Shown here piece after piece: positions 35,031 to 42,345 of a stretch of 63,521 nt of DNA. The stretch's first letter is position 1. Every line of letters starts with the position of its first letter. The DNA is from an uncultured Mycoplasmatota bacterium (GTDB lineage: Bacteria; Bacillota_I; Bacilli_A; RF39; UBA660), in assembly GCA_947570175.1 (NCBI GenBank), contig CANOTJ010000007.1, positions 1 to 63,521 of the forward strand, written 5' to 3'. The translations under genes were made by a program, and so were the position numbers. A model generated the notes under the pieces. The model was given only the letters and a program-made list of their open reading frames with translations, was not told where the DNA came from and searched no databases.

Positions 35031-36275
35031 TTAATCTTCTTTTTCTATTATTTTTTCAAGTTCAATCCCGACTTTTTCAACTATTCCAACAACTAGTGCA
35101 TTTCCCATCATAAAATATCTCCTTTTATCTGTCATACCAGTGTTAGTCCAATTGTCTGGGAATCCATTTATTCTTTCACACTCAATAGGTGTCAAAAGTC
35201 TTAATTTTTTAGTTTTATAATCTTCAATGACATGAGTCATTCTACTTAATCCACTTTCTGATGTAAGCATAGTTCTTGCAGGAATATCTAAATTATCTGG
35301 AAAAGACATAGAACCTTCAGAATACATATAAGAATCCCCATTTGGTTTTTTTCTAGGTATTCGTTTACTTCCTTTTAGATATTTAAATTTTTCTAATTTT
35401 TCATCAGATAGGAAATATTTTTCATCTACTTCTTTTTTTTCTCTAATCTTCTTTAAAGGATATATTTCATTGCAATTAGATTCCATTTTGACAGTATATA
35501 TTTTACCATTACACATGACACCAGAATTATAAAATTGTGTTTTAAAATTATCACTTACCTCAGGTAAATCTTTATATATAGATTTAGAAATATCAATTAT
35601 ATTAGAATTCAATTCTTTTTCTTTAATTGGAAATTGTTTAGCAAATATTCCATCTTTAATTATAATATCTTTCATATCATGTTTTTTCATTTCTTGATAG
35701 TATTTAGTAGATTTATGATATGCAATTATATAGGTTCTTCTTCTTTTTTGAGGTTGTCCATATTCTCCAGCATTTATAACTCTCCATTCTACAGCATAAC
35801 CATTATCATATAGACTTCTTAAAATCATTCCAAAGTCTCTGCCTCTTTGATTAGCAGGAGATAATAATAATCTATCTACATTTTCTAAAAATAGGAATGG
35901 TGTTTTTTTTGCTTTTATTGTGTCAACAATTGCCCACCAAAGAACACCTTTCTTTCCTTCTAGTCCCTTGCTACCAGATAAAGTTCTAGCTACTGAATAA
36001 TCTTGACATGGAAAACCTCCGACTAATAAAGAATGGTCTGGAATTTCTTTTTTATTAACTTTAAAAATATCTACATTAGATATATCCTTATCCCCAAATC
36101 TTTTAGAGTAACAATCAAATGCTTCTTGTGATTTAGTAGATGGTTCCCATTGATTAGCCCATACAAAATTCCAATTTCCTTTTTCTATGACTTTATTATT
36201 TTTTAATTCAACTTTATTTAATCCGCATCTAAATCCACCTACACCTGCAAATAATTCAATTACTGTTTTTTCCAT
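35031..36275 (-). CDS. DNA (cytosine-5) methyltransferase of a Sau3AI-type system
   Basis: A 414-aa m5C methylase with ordered motifs: I in IELFAGVGGFRCGL, IV in LLVGGFPCQDYSVA with the catalytic Cys, VI in LFLENVDRLLLSP, VIII in QPQKRRRTYIIAY, IX in LRLLTPIECERINGFPDNW, and X in MGNALVVGIV. The target recognition region lies between VIII and IX. The neighbouring nuclease is Sau3AI-like, so GATC with a methylated C is the expected site. It is transcribed divergently from the nuclease, with 127 bases between. The ATG at 36275 has AGGAGG upstream. Confidence 0.9.
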   Translation of the reverse strand: MEKTVIELFAGVGGFRCGLNKVELKNNKVIEKGNWNFVWANQWEPSTKSQEAFDCYSKRFGDKDISNVDIFKVNKKEIPDHSLLVGGFPCQDYSVARTLSGSKGLEGKKGVLWWAIVDTIKAKKTPFLFLENVDRLLLSPANQRGRDFGMILRSLYDNGYAVEWRVINAGEYGQPQKRRRTYIIAYHKSTKYYQEMKKHDMKDIIIKDGIFAKQFPIKEKELNSNIIDISKSIYKDLPEVSDNFKTQFYNSGVMCNGKIYTVKMESNCNEIYPLKKIREKKEVDEKYFLSDEKLEKFKYLKGSKRIPRKKPNGDSYMYSEGSMSFPDNLDIPARTMLTSESGLSRMTHVIEDYKTKKLRLLTPIECERINGFPDNWTNTGMTDKRRYFMMGNALVVGIVEKVGIELEKIIEKED

Positions 36276-36402
36276 ATCTTAGACCTCCTGACATTGTATA
36301 AAATCTGCATTTATATTATAATATATTTGAGTTAAAAGATCAACCCTACATATATATTTTAAACTATTTTGGGGATTAAAACAAGATCGAAAGGAAATTT
36401 TT
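36276..36402. promoter_or_regulatory. Divergent promoter region of the restriction-modification genes
   Basis: This 127-base gap separates the methylase and nuclease starts. It contains two GATC sites, at 36338-36341 and 36385-36388, the predicted recognition sequence of the system itself, the second only 15 bases before the nuclease ATG. Confidence 0.6.
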
Positions 36403-37791
36403 ATGAAAAAAGGTAGAAGATATAGTCGAGAAGAAATTGAAGTAATTGCAAAATCTGCTATTGGAATGACTTTTAGAGAATTAAAAGATAAAGAGTTAGT
36501 TACAGTTTCAGAAAAATCACTAAAAAAAGGTGGGTTAGGTCAATTAGTAGAAATAGCATTATATGGAATCCAAACTAATAGTGACTCTGAACCAGATTTT
36601 ATGCCTGCAGGGGTAGAATTAAAAGTAACACCATATAAGAAAAATAAAAATGGAACATTATCAGCAAAGGAAAGATTGGTTTTAAATATCATTGATTATA
36701 CTACTGAATTTGCAAATGAATTTAGAAGTAGTCATTTTTGGTTTAAAAATAATAAAATTCAATTGATGTGGTATTTACATGAAAATAATAAAGATAAACT
36801 AGATTATGTAATTACTCATGAAAAATTCTTGGAGATTGCATTAAGTGAAGATATTAAGCAAATTGAAAAAGACTGGAATACTATAATAAATAAAATAAAA
36901 GATGGAAAAGCTCATGAAATATCAGAAGCAGACACAATGTATCTTGGAGCTTGTACCAAAGGAGCTAATAAAGAATCAAAGAGAGAGCAACCCTTTTCAA
37001 ATATTAAGGCTATGCAAAGAGCATTTTGCTTTAAAACCTCCTACATGACTGGATTAGTTAGAAAATATATTGGTAACTATGAAGATGTTGAGAAAATATT
37101 AAAAGATTCTAATAGTTCATTTGATGACTTTGTTAATAATGTAATAAATAAGTATAAAGGAAAAACCCAATCTGCATTAATGGAAGAATTAAATATTGAC
37201 TCCAAAGCAAAAAATGTATTTAGCATGATTATCAGTAGGATGTTTAATGTTAAATCTAAACTTAAAGACACAGATGAATTTATAAAGGCAAAAATTATTC
37301 CTAAAACAATTAGAGTTGAACAGAATGACAGAATTATAGAGTCAATGTCATTTCCATATTTTAAATTTAATGATATAGCAAATACAAATTTTGAAGATTC
37401 AGATTTAAAAGAAGAATTAGAAACTACAAAATATATGTTTTTTATATTTAAACATAATAGTGATGAGTATGAATTTAAAGGAATTAAGTTATGGAATATG
37501 CCAGAATTAATTATTGAATCAAAAGTTAAAGATATGTATGAGAAAACTCAAAAGATTATTAGAGATGGTAATATAGTAAATCATATTGATAAAAGAGGAA
37601 GAAGAATAACTAATTTTCCAGGAATGAGTGATAATGGAGTATGTCATGTGAGACCACATGGCAGGGACTCATATGATACAATTCCTTTGCCTGTTATTGA
37701 CAAAGTTACTGGAGCTGATGAATTTACAAAACAATGTTTTTGGATTAATAATAATTATTTAAAAGAGGTACTAAAGGATGTAATTGATTAA
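36403..37791 (+). CDS. Sau3AI-type type II restriction endonuclease
   Basis: A 462-aa nuclease close to the length of Sau3AI (489 aa). Catalytic residues of the MutH/Sau3AI fold are visible: Glu50 in GGLGQLVE, Asp65, and Glu72-x-Lys74 in PAGVELKVTP. The second half has the family-specific CTKGANKESKREQPFS and QRAFCFKTSYMTGL, consistent with the duplicated non-catalytic MutH-like domain of Sau3AI that binds a second site. It should cut GATC. Divergent from its methylase. Confidence 0.9.
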   Translation: MKKGRRYSREEIEVIAKSAIGMTFRELKDKELVTVSEKSLKKGGLGQLVEIALYGIQTNSDSEPDFMPAGVELKVTPYKKNKNGTLSAKERLVLNIIDYTTEFANEFRSSHFWFKNNKIQLMWYLHENNKDKLDYVITHEKFLEIALSEDIKQIEKDWNTIINKIKDGKAHEISEADTMYLGACTKGANKESKREQPFSNIKAMQRAFCFKTSYMTGLVRKYIGNYEDVEKILKDSNSSFDDFVNNVINKYKGKTQSALMEELNIDSKAKNVFSMIISRMFNVKSKLKDTDEFIKAKIIPKTIRVEQNDRIIESMSFPYFKFNDIANTNFEDSDLKEELETTKYMFFIFKHNSDEYEFKGIKLWNMPELIIESKVKDMYEKTQKIIRDGNIVNHIDKRGRRITNFPGMSDNGVCHVRPHGRDSYDTIPLPVIDKVTGADEFTKQCFWINNNYLKEVLKDVID

Positions 37792-37822
37792 TTTCGTATA
37801 AGGGAAATATAATAAAATGTAA

Positions 37823-38046
37823 TATAGTTTACTATCTAAATACGATTTAGTGTACTTTTCGCGTACGATTTGAATACGATTTAGTTTACTATTTGACTAC
37901 TAAAAAAATACAATTTAGTTTATTGACTAAATACAGTCAAGTGATAAAATGGAGTAAACTAGAGATATTATGCAAAGAAATATATACTATTTAGTTTACT
38001 AATTAGTGTATTAAATTGTTTACTTTTTGGTTTACTATTTAGTTTA
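37823..38046. repeat. Iteron-like cluster in a long noncoding region
   Basis: TTTAGTTTA(C/T) or close variants occur about six times (for example 37881-37889, 37914-37922, 37990-37998, 38038-38046), plus several GTTTAC cores in both orientations. TACGATTT occurs three times (37841, 37864, 37875). The density of one short motif in AT-rich DNA next to a Rep-like gene resembles a replication origin or a recombination/partition control site. Positions were counted by eye. Confidence 0.55.
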
Positions 38047-38099
38047 TTGTTTTGTTAATGTCAATAGATTATAATATAGTAAAATAGCAATATTTATGG

Positions 38100-38121
38100 G
38101 AAGACTTAGGTCTTCTTTTTT
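38100..38121 (+). terminator. Hairpin with T-run
   Basis: GAAGAC (38100-38105), loop TTAG, GTCTTC (38110-38115), then six T. It lies downstream of the iteron region and upstream of a tiny ORF. Confidence 0.7.
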
Positions 38122-38145
38122 GCTGTTTCAATGGAGGTGATGTTT

Positions 38146-38193
38146 ATGACTAGTCATCCTATAAAAATTATTAATTTTATTAAAATAGGATGA
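38146..38193 (+). CDS. Possible 15-residue leader peptide
   Basis: ATG with a near-perfect GGAGGTGAT ribosome site opens a 15-codon frame (MTSHPIKIINFIKIG). The DNA for its ends contains TCATCCTAT and its inverse ATAGGATGA, so the ORF body could fold on itself. It may be a leader peptide that controls the structured region behind it. Confidence 0.35.
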   Translation: MTSHPIKIINFIKIG

Positions 38194-38263
38194 TAATAAC
38201 AAATTAATATCTATTATAAATAAAGGGCTAAATAAAGTAACATCCTTTATATTAACCTACAAA

Positions 38264-38369
38264 GTAGGATGAATTTCGTAAGTACGAAATAAGAATAGCA
38301 CCATTAAATTTCCTTGCTTTATAAGGATTTTTTTAATTTATGGTGCTATTTTCTTATCCTGCTTTTTTA
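38264..38369 (+). ncRNA. Candidate structured RNA
   Basis: An outer helix GTAGGAT (38264-38270) with ATCCTGC (38356-38362, one G-T), an inner hairpin TTTCGTAAGTACGAAA (38274-38289), and a long helix AATAGCACCATTAAATT (38294-38310) with its complement at 38335-38350, capped by TCCTT/AAGGA (38311-38327), form a branched fold. A six-T run follows (38363-38368). It may be a leader RNA, a plasmid-type control RNA or a single-strand origin. Confidence 0.5.
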
Positions 38370-38419
38370 GAAATTATAATATTTAATAGGAAATCATCCT
38401 ATTAGGAAGGAGGAATACA

Positions 38420-38578
38420 ATGAGAATATTTAAATTATATCTACCATTTGAATTATTCGATAGAATAAAATTAATGGCTAAATTTTATAACTTATCTATT
38501 TCTAAAATGATGAAAGAATTATTAGAAATAGGTTATATTGAAATGTTAAAAAATCATAATTACAAAGATAATGATTAG
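38420..38578 (+). CDS. Small ribbon-helix-helix-like protein, 52 aa
   Basis: A 52-aa protein: RIFKLYLPFELFDRIKLMAK then NLSISKMMKELLEIGY. One beta strand followed by two helices of this pattern resembles CopG/Arc-type DNA-binding proteins, which act in plasmid copy control or relaxosomes. AGGAAGGAGG precedes the ATG. Its stop is 11 bases before the winged-helix gene. It probably regulates the element's own maintenance. Confidence 0.6.
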   Translation: MRIFKLYLPFELFDRIKLMAKFYNLSISKMMKELLEIGYIEMLKNHNYKDND

Positions 38579-38589
38579 GAGGTGGTTAT

Positions 38590-38889
38590 TTGAACTATGA
38601 TAATTATATAAAAATACCAATAGTATTATTATCGGATACTAATGTAAGCTCTAGTGCTAAATTATTATATGGTTTATTAGTATTATTAACTTATCAAGAA
38701 GGATACTGTTATGCTAATAATAGTTATTTAGCTGATAAATTAAATGTAGGTATTAGAGCTATTACTAGATTGTTAAAAGAGCTGTCTGATAATAATTATA
38801 TTAAAATGGAATTTAAACATAAATTCATAAGAAAAATATTTATAGTTAATGAAATAAATACATCCATAAGTCTAGATTATAAAGACTAA
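38590..38889 (+). CDS. Winged-helix protein resembling the N-domain of RepA-type initiators
   Basis: A 99-aa protein starting at TTG 38590 behind AGGAGGTGG. YIKIPIVLLSDTNVSSSAKLLYGLLVLL is the opening of RepA_N-type plasmid initiators and phage replisome organisers. NSYLADKLNVGIRAITRLLKELSDNNYI is the winged helix-turn-helix. Only this DNA-binding half is present; initiators of this type are usually 250-350 aa. It may bind the iteron-like repeats 600 bases upstream. Confidence 0.65.
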   Translation: MNYDNYIKIPIVLLSDTNVSSSAKLLYGLLVLLTYQEGYCYANNSYLADKLNVGIRAITRLLKELSDNNYIKMEFKHKFIRKIFIVNEINTSISLDYKD

Positions 38890-39054
38890 TTAAATGGATG
38901 TATTTTTCGTTTTCAAAAGATGTATTTAGCTATAATAATATAATAAATAGAATATAAAAAAATTAATATTATAAATTAAATATAATAAATTAATTTAAAT
39001 AATTAACTAGTTTAAATATATAACTAGTTAATAACTAAGAAAGGAGTTTGATAA

Positions 39055-39138
39055 ATGCAAATAAAAATATCAATAATAAATAATTTAAACATAAATTTAA
39101 ATAGGTGGTTTAATAATGGAGGATGCCTATTTGACTAA
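39055..39138 (+). CDS. Possible 27-residue peptide upstream of the integrase
   Basis: An ATG with AAGGAG in good spacing opens a 27-codon frame (MQIKISIINNLNINLNRW). It overlaps the next small frame by 23 bases, which suggests translational coupling. Short ORFs before serine integrases are common, but the coding nature is unproven. Confidence 0.3.
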   Translation: MQIKISIINNLNINLNRWFNNGGCLFD

Positions 39139-39217
39139 CACTACATTTAAAGATCTTATTTTAAAATATTTAATCGAAGAGATAATAAAAGAAGAAAAAG
39201 GAGATTTATCTAATTAA
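39116..39217 (+). CDS. Possible 33-residue protein upstream of the integrase
   Basis: AGGTGG precedes this ATG. The 33-aa product (MEDAYLTNTTFKDLILKYLI, then an acidic-lysine tail) would be a single amphipathic helix. It ends 72 bases before the integrase start and could be a recombination co-factor or only a coupling ORF. Confidence 0.35.
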   Translation: MEDAYLTNTTFKDLILKYLIEEIIKEEKGDLSN

Positions 39218-39289
39218 TGATTTGCATATCTAATAAGATGATGCTATCATGGATGAGTCTTAATACCCGATTAAAAGAAGGAGGTAAAA

Positions 39290-40945
39290 GTGAATAATAA
39301 ATCGGGCATAGATTTCAATACGGGAATCTATATAAGATTATCTCAAGAAGATAAAGATAAAAAATATGAATCTGATAGTGAAAGTGTAATTAATCAAAGA
39401 GAATTATTAACAAATTATGTTAGAAATAATAATTTTAATTTAGTAGGAGAATATGTTGATGATGGATATTCTGGAACAGATTTTGAAAGACCTGGATTTC
39501 AAAAATTAATAGAAGATATTAAAAATAAAAAGATAAACTGTGTAATAGTAAAAGATTTATCAAGATTAGGTAGAGATCATGTTATGACAGGATATTATAT
39601 GGAATCATATTTTCCTGAAAATAATATAAGATTTATATCTATATTAGAATCATATGATAGTTTTAAAAATCAAGCTAGTAATGATTCTTCAACATTTATA
39701 ATTGCTTGTAATGACTATTATAGTAAGCAAAATTCAATTAAAATTAGAAATGTACTAAATGAAAAAAGAAAGAATGGAAAGTTTGTAGGAAGTTTACCTT
39801 GTTTTGGATATATGAGAGATCCAGAAGATAAAGGACATTTAATTCCAAATCCAGAAACTGCTCCAATTGTTAAACAAATATTTGAATGGAGAAAAAATGG
39901 AATAGGACCATCTAGAATAGCAACTATGTTAAATGAAGAGGGTTATCCAACACCAAGTGGATATAAAGGTACTAATTACTCATCTAGATTAATTAATAGA
40001 GATAAATGGAATATATCTTCAATAAAGAAAATTTTATCAAATAAAATATATACAGGAGATATGATTCAACATACTCAAACTAAAGTTAACTATAAATCTA
40101 AGAAAAAGATAACATTAGATCAAAGTATGTGGATGATTGTTGAAAATACACATGAGCCATTAGTTGATAAAGATACATTTGAATATATATCTAAATTAAT
40201 AAAACAAAATACGAAAGATATACAACCTAAAAATAGAAGAGAAAAAAGACTTTTAGAAGGTAAGTTATTTTGTAAAGAATGTGGTAATAGATTATCAGTT
40301 CTATATAGAAAAAATCATGATTATTGGACTGTTAATTGTAATAGATACGCAAGAGACCCAATTAGAGAGCAATGTAGTTCACATTTCTTTCCATATAATT
40401 ATTTAGAAGATCAAATAATGGAAAAGTTTACTAAAGATGTAAGTAAACAACTAGAAGAATTAGATTTTGAAGAATTAAATAAAAGAGTACAAATTGAAGT
40501 CCAAAAGCAAACTAGAAATTTAGATAGTAATATTAATAATTTACTAATAGAAAAAGAAAAAATAACAAAAAGACTTACAGCTTTATATGAAGATAGATAT
40601 AACGAAGTGATAACTGCAGATACTTATAAAGAATTAGCTAAACCGTTTGAAGAAAAATTAAAACTTATTAATCAAAGTATAGATGAAGATCAAATAAGAA
40701 AATATGAAGTAAAATCTAAATTAAACAAATTACCAGATTATACAAAGAAAATAAAAAAATTATTAGATTTAAATAAACCTAAAAAAGAATTAGTTCATTC
40801 GTTAATAGATAGAATAGTAATTGATGAAAATAGAGTAATAAAAATTCAATATAAATATGGGGTCATACCAGATTGTACTTTTGAATATCAAAATTTAAAT
40901 GTTGCTCGTAATCCTTATGGAAGAAAAGGGAAGAAAAACAATTAA
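39290..40945 (+). CDS. Large serine recombinase (integrase of the element)
   Basis: A 551-aa integrase with a GTG start and a GGAGG site. The catalytic domain has GIYIRLSQED with nucleophile Ser18, DDGYSGTDFERPGFQ, and VIVKDLSRLGRDH with the active-site Arg. The recombinase domain follows (GSLPCFGYMRDPEDKGHLIP, GPSRIATMLNEEGYPTPSG), then the zinc ribbon LFCKECGNRLSV ... CNRYA, and a long coiled coil (about residues 400-490). It is complete, so the element may still be mobile. It would recombine attP with the amidase-gene attB at the GG core. Confidence 0.95.
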   Translation: MNNKSGIDFNTGIYIRLSQEDKDKKYESDSESVINQRELLTNYVRNNNFNLVGEYVDDGYSGTDFERPGFQKLIEDIKNKKINCVIVKDLSRLGRDHVMTGYYMESYFPENNIRFISILESYDSFKNQASNDSSTFIIACNDYYSKQNSIKIRNVLNEKRKNGKFVGSLPCFGYMRDPEDKGHLIPNPETAPIVKQIFEWRKNGIGPSRIATMLNEEGYPTPSGYKGTNYSSRLINRDKWNISSIKKILSNKIYTGDMIQHTQTKVNYKSKKKITLDQSMWMIVENTHEPLVDKDTFEYISKLIKQNTKDIQPKNRREKRLLEGKLFCKECGNRLSVLYRKNHDYWTVNCNRYARDPIREQCSSHFFPYNYLEDQIMEKFTKDVSKQLEELDFEELNKRVQIEVQKQTRNLDSNINNLLIEKEKITKRLTALYEDRYNEVITADTYKELAKPFEEKLKLINQSIDEDQIRKYEVKSKLNKLPDYTKKIKKLLDLNKPKKELVHSLIDRIVIDENRVIKIQYKYGVIPDCTFEYQNLNVARNPYGRKGKKNN

Positions 40946-41015
40946 AAGAAAATAAATCTCAAAATATATTCTAACTTACATGATATAATATTTATGATGT
41001 TTAGGAGGAATAAAT

Positions 41016-42299
41016 ATGGCAGTATGTTTCTTTAATAATGACTATGAAAACAAGTATAGTTGTGAATATGATATTAAACAGAATGGTATAGAAGTAATAG
41101 TTGACTATGAAATTGATGATGAAATAGAATCAGATTCAAATGGAGTTAAATCATTTGGAATAAATACTAAATTTAACGAAAGAGATATTTTAATCATAGA
41201 TTATAAAAATAAAATAAATTACTTATTAAAAGAAGCTTGTTATAATGGTCATTCAGAGGTATCTGGAACTCCAGATGATAGTTATAAAACTAAATTTTTT
41301 TCGAATTATTATTTTAAGGATAAAAATTATGATAAGTTAGCTAATTTAAAAAGTAATCCTAAAATTAAGAAAATTAAAGTATACAGCAATATTATAAACG
41401 AATTTATAGGACATCCAAGTTTATATGAAGAAAGCTTAAATGATGAATTGGTTATTAAATTGAAAAAGAATACTATTAAACAAAATATTTCAATTGAGAA
41501 AAATAATATAAAAAATTTAGTTATATCCGATGATTGGAGTCATGTACATAGTTATAAAAATAATGATATTAAGATTAAATTAAATGGGTATGTAGAAATT
41601 GAAGTTAGTAGAAGAATTAATTATTATGATGTATATGATTATATAAGGGAATTAATGGTTTATATTCAATTATTAAGACCTGACAAAATGATAATTAATA
41701 AAATAAGTGTATGTATTGATGATGTATACTATGAGTATTGTTTACCTATAAAAGAACTTAAATATAATGATTCATATGTTGAAAAAAGCACTAACGATAA
41801 TTTTTTAATATTTTTGCCAAAGTGTTACGATTTAATTCCGCTTAGAAACAGCAAAACTGAAGTTAGAAATATTCCATATATTATATTTAACACTTCAAGA
41901 AGTCTAGAAGATAATTTTTTAACATTTTATAGATTTATTGAATGCTATTACAAAAAGCAAAAAATTAAAGGAATAGTTAATAATTTTATTTCTTATAGTC
42001 TTGAAAATAATTATAAGAAAAGTAAAGTAATGACCGAATGTGAAAAAGAAAAACTATGTCAAGAAATAATTAGTTTAAGAAATCATTATACTCATTCTGG
42101 ATATTACATAAAAAATCATAGTTTAAAAATTAAATTTAAAAAAATTGGAAAAAAAGCAAATCCTAAAAATTATACAGAAAACAATGTTGATTTTGATTGG
42201 ATATATAAAAAGACAAAAATATTGTATGATATTGTAATAGATATAATATTTAGAAATATGTTAGAAATTGAAGATTATAATTTTAAGAGACATTTTTAA
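41016..42299 (+). CDS. ApeA-like HEPN-domain anti-phage protein
   Basis: A 427-aa protein with an N-terminal beta-rich domain (residues 1-280) and a helical C-terminal HEPN domain. LRNHYTHSGYY holds Arg355-Asn356 and His360, the Rx4H RNase motif, and the size and arrangement match ApeA, an abortive-infection RNase. AGGAGG precedes the ATG. It lies between the integrase and attR, 28 bases from the junction, so it is an end-loaded cargo gene. The HEPN call is good; the ApeA assignment is by architecture. Confidence 0.7.
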   Translation: MAVCFFNNDYENKYSCEYDIKQNGIEVIVDYEIDDEIESDSNGVKSFGINTKFNERDILIIDYKNKINYLLKEACYNGHSEVSGTPDDSYKTKFFSNYYFKDKNYDKLANLKSNPKIKKIKVYSNIINEFIGHPSLYEESLNDELVIKLKKNTIKQNISIEKNNIKNLVISDDWSHVHSYKNNDIKIKLNGYVEIEVSRRINYYDVYDYIRELMVYIQLLRPDKMIINKISVCIDDVYYEYCLPIKELKYNDSYVEKSTNDNFLIFLPKCYDLIPLRNSKTEVRNIPYIIFNTSRSLEDNFLTFYRFIECYYKKQKIKGIVNNFISYSLENNYKKSKVMTECEKEKLCQEIISLRNHYTHSGYYIKNHSLKIKFKKIGKKANPKNYTENNVDFDWIYKKTKILYDIVIDIIFRNMLEIEDYNFKRHF

Positions 42300-42300
42300 T

Positions 42301-42345
42301 TTATACCATGGGAGAGCTAATCCTGTGGTGGCGATGGTGCGGAAG
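42301..42345 (+). other. attR junction of the integrated element
   Basis: Element sequence CCATGGGAGAGCTAATCCTGT (42307-42326) meets the core GG (42327-42328), after which the amidase gene resumes with TGGCGATGGTGC. Read in reverse, the element arm matches the attL arm at 16 of 21 positions. Confidence 0.88.

Larger units (their letters stand above)
31576..42328. mobile_element. About 10.75-kb serine-integrase genomic island carrying defence genes, inserted in an amidase gene
   Basis: The element lies between the two halves of the LysM amidase and encodes a large serine recombinase near its right end. Joining 31577 to 42329 yields a single open frame of 465 codons including the stop. Joining the other ends gives an attP-like imperfect palindrome centred on GG. 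Contents in order: a small ORF, an SMC-like ATPase, a metallophosphoesterase, a Sau3AI-type methylase and nuclease, an iteron-like region, a structured-RNA candidate, a ribbon-helix-helix-like protein, a winged-helix Rep-like protein, integrase and an ApeA-like HEPN protein. No relaxase, coupling protein or type IV secretion gene is present. Confidence 0.92.

Noticed and set aside
36338..36388. A C-protein (controller) gene for the restriction system
   Set aside because: No helix-turn-helix ORF is found in or near the 127-base gap; the nearest Xre proteins are 30 kb away.
31576..42328. The element as an integrative conjugative element
   Set aside because: No relaxase, coupling ATPase or type IV secretion gene can be found; only an integrase and Rep/ribbon-helix-helix-like small proteins are present.
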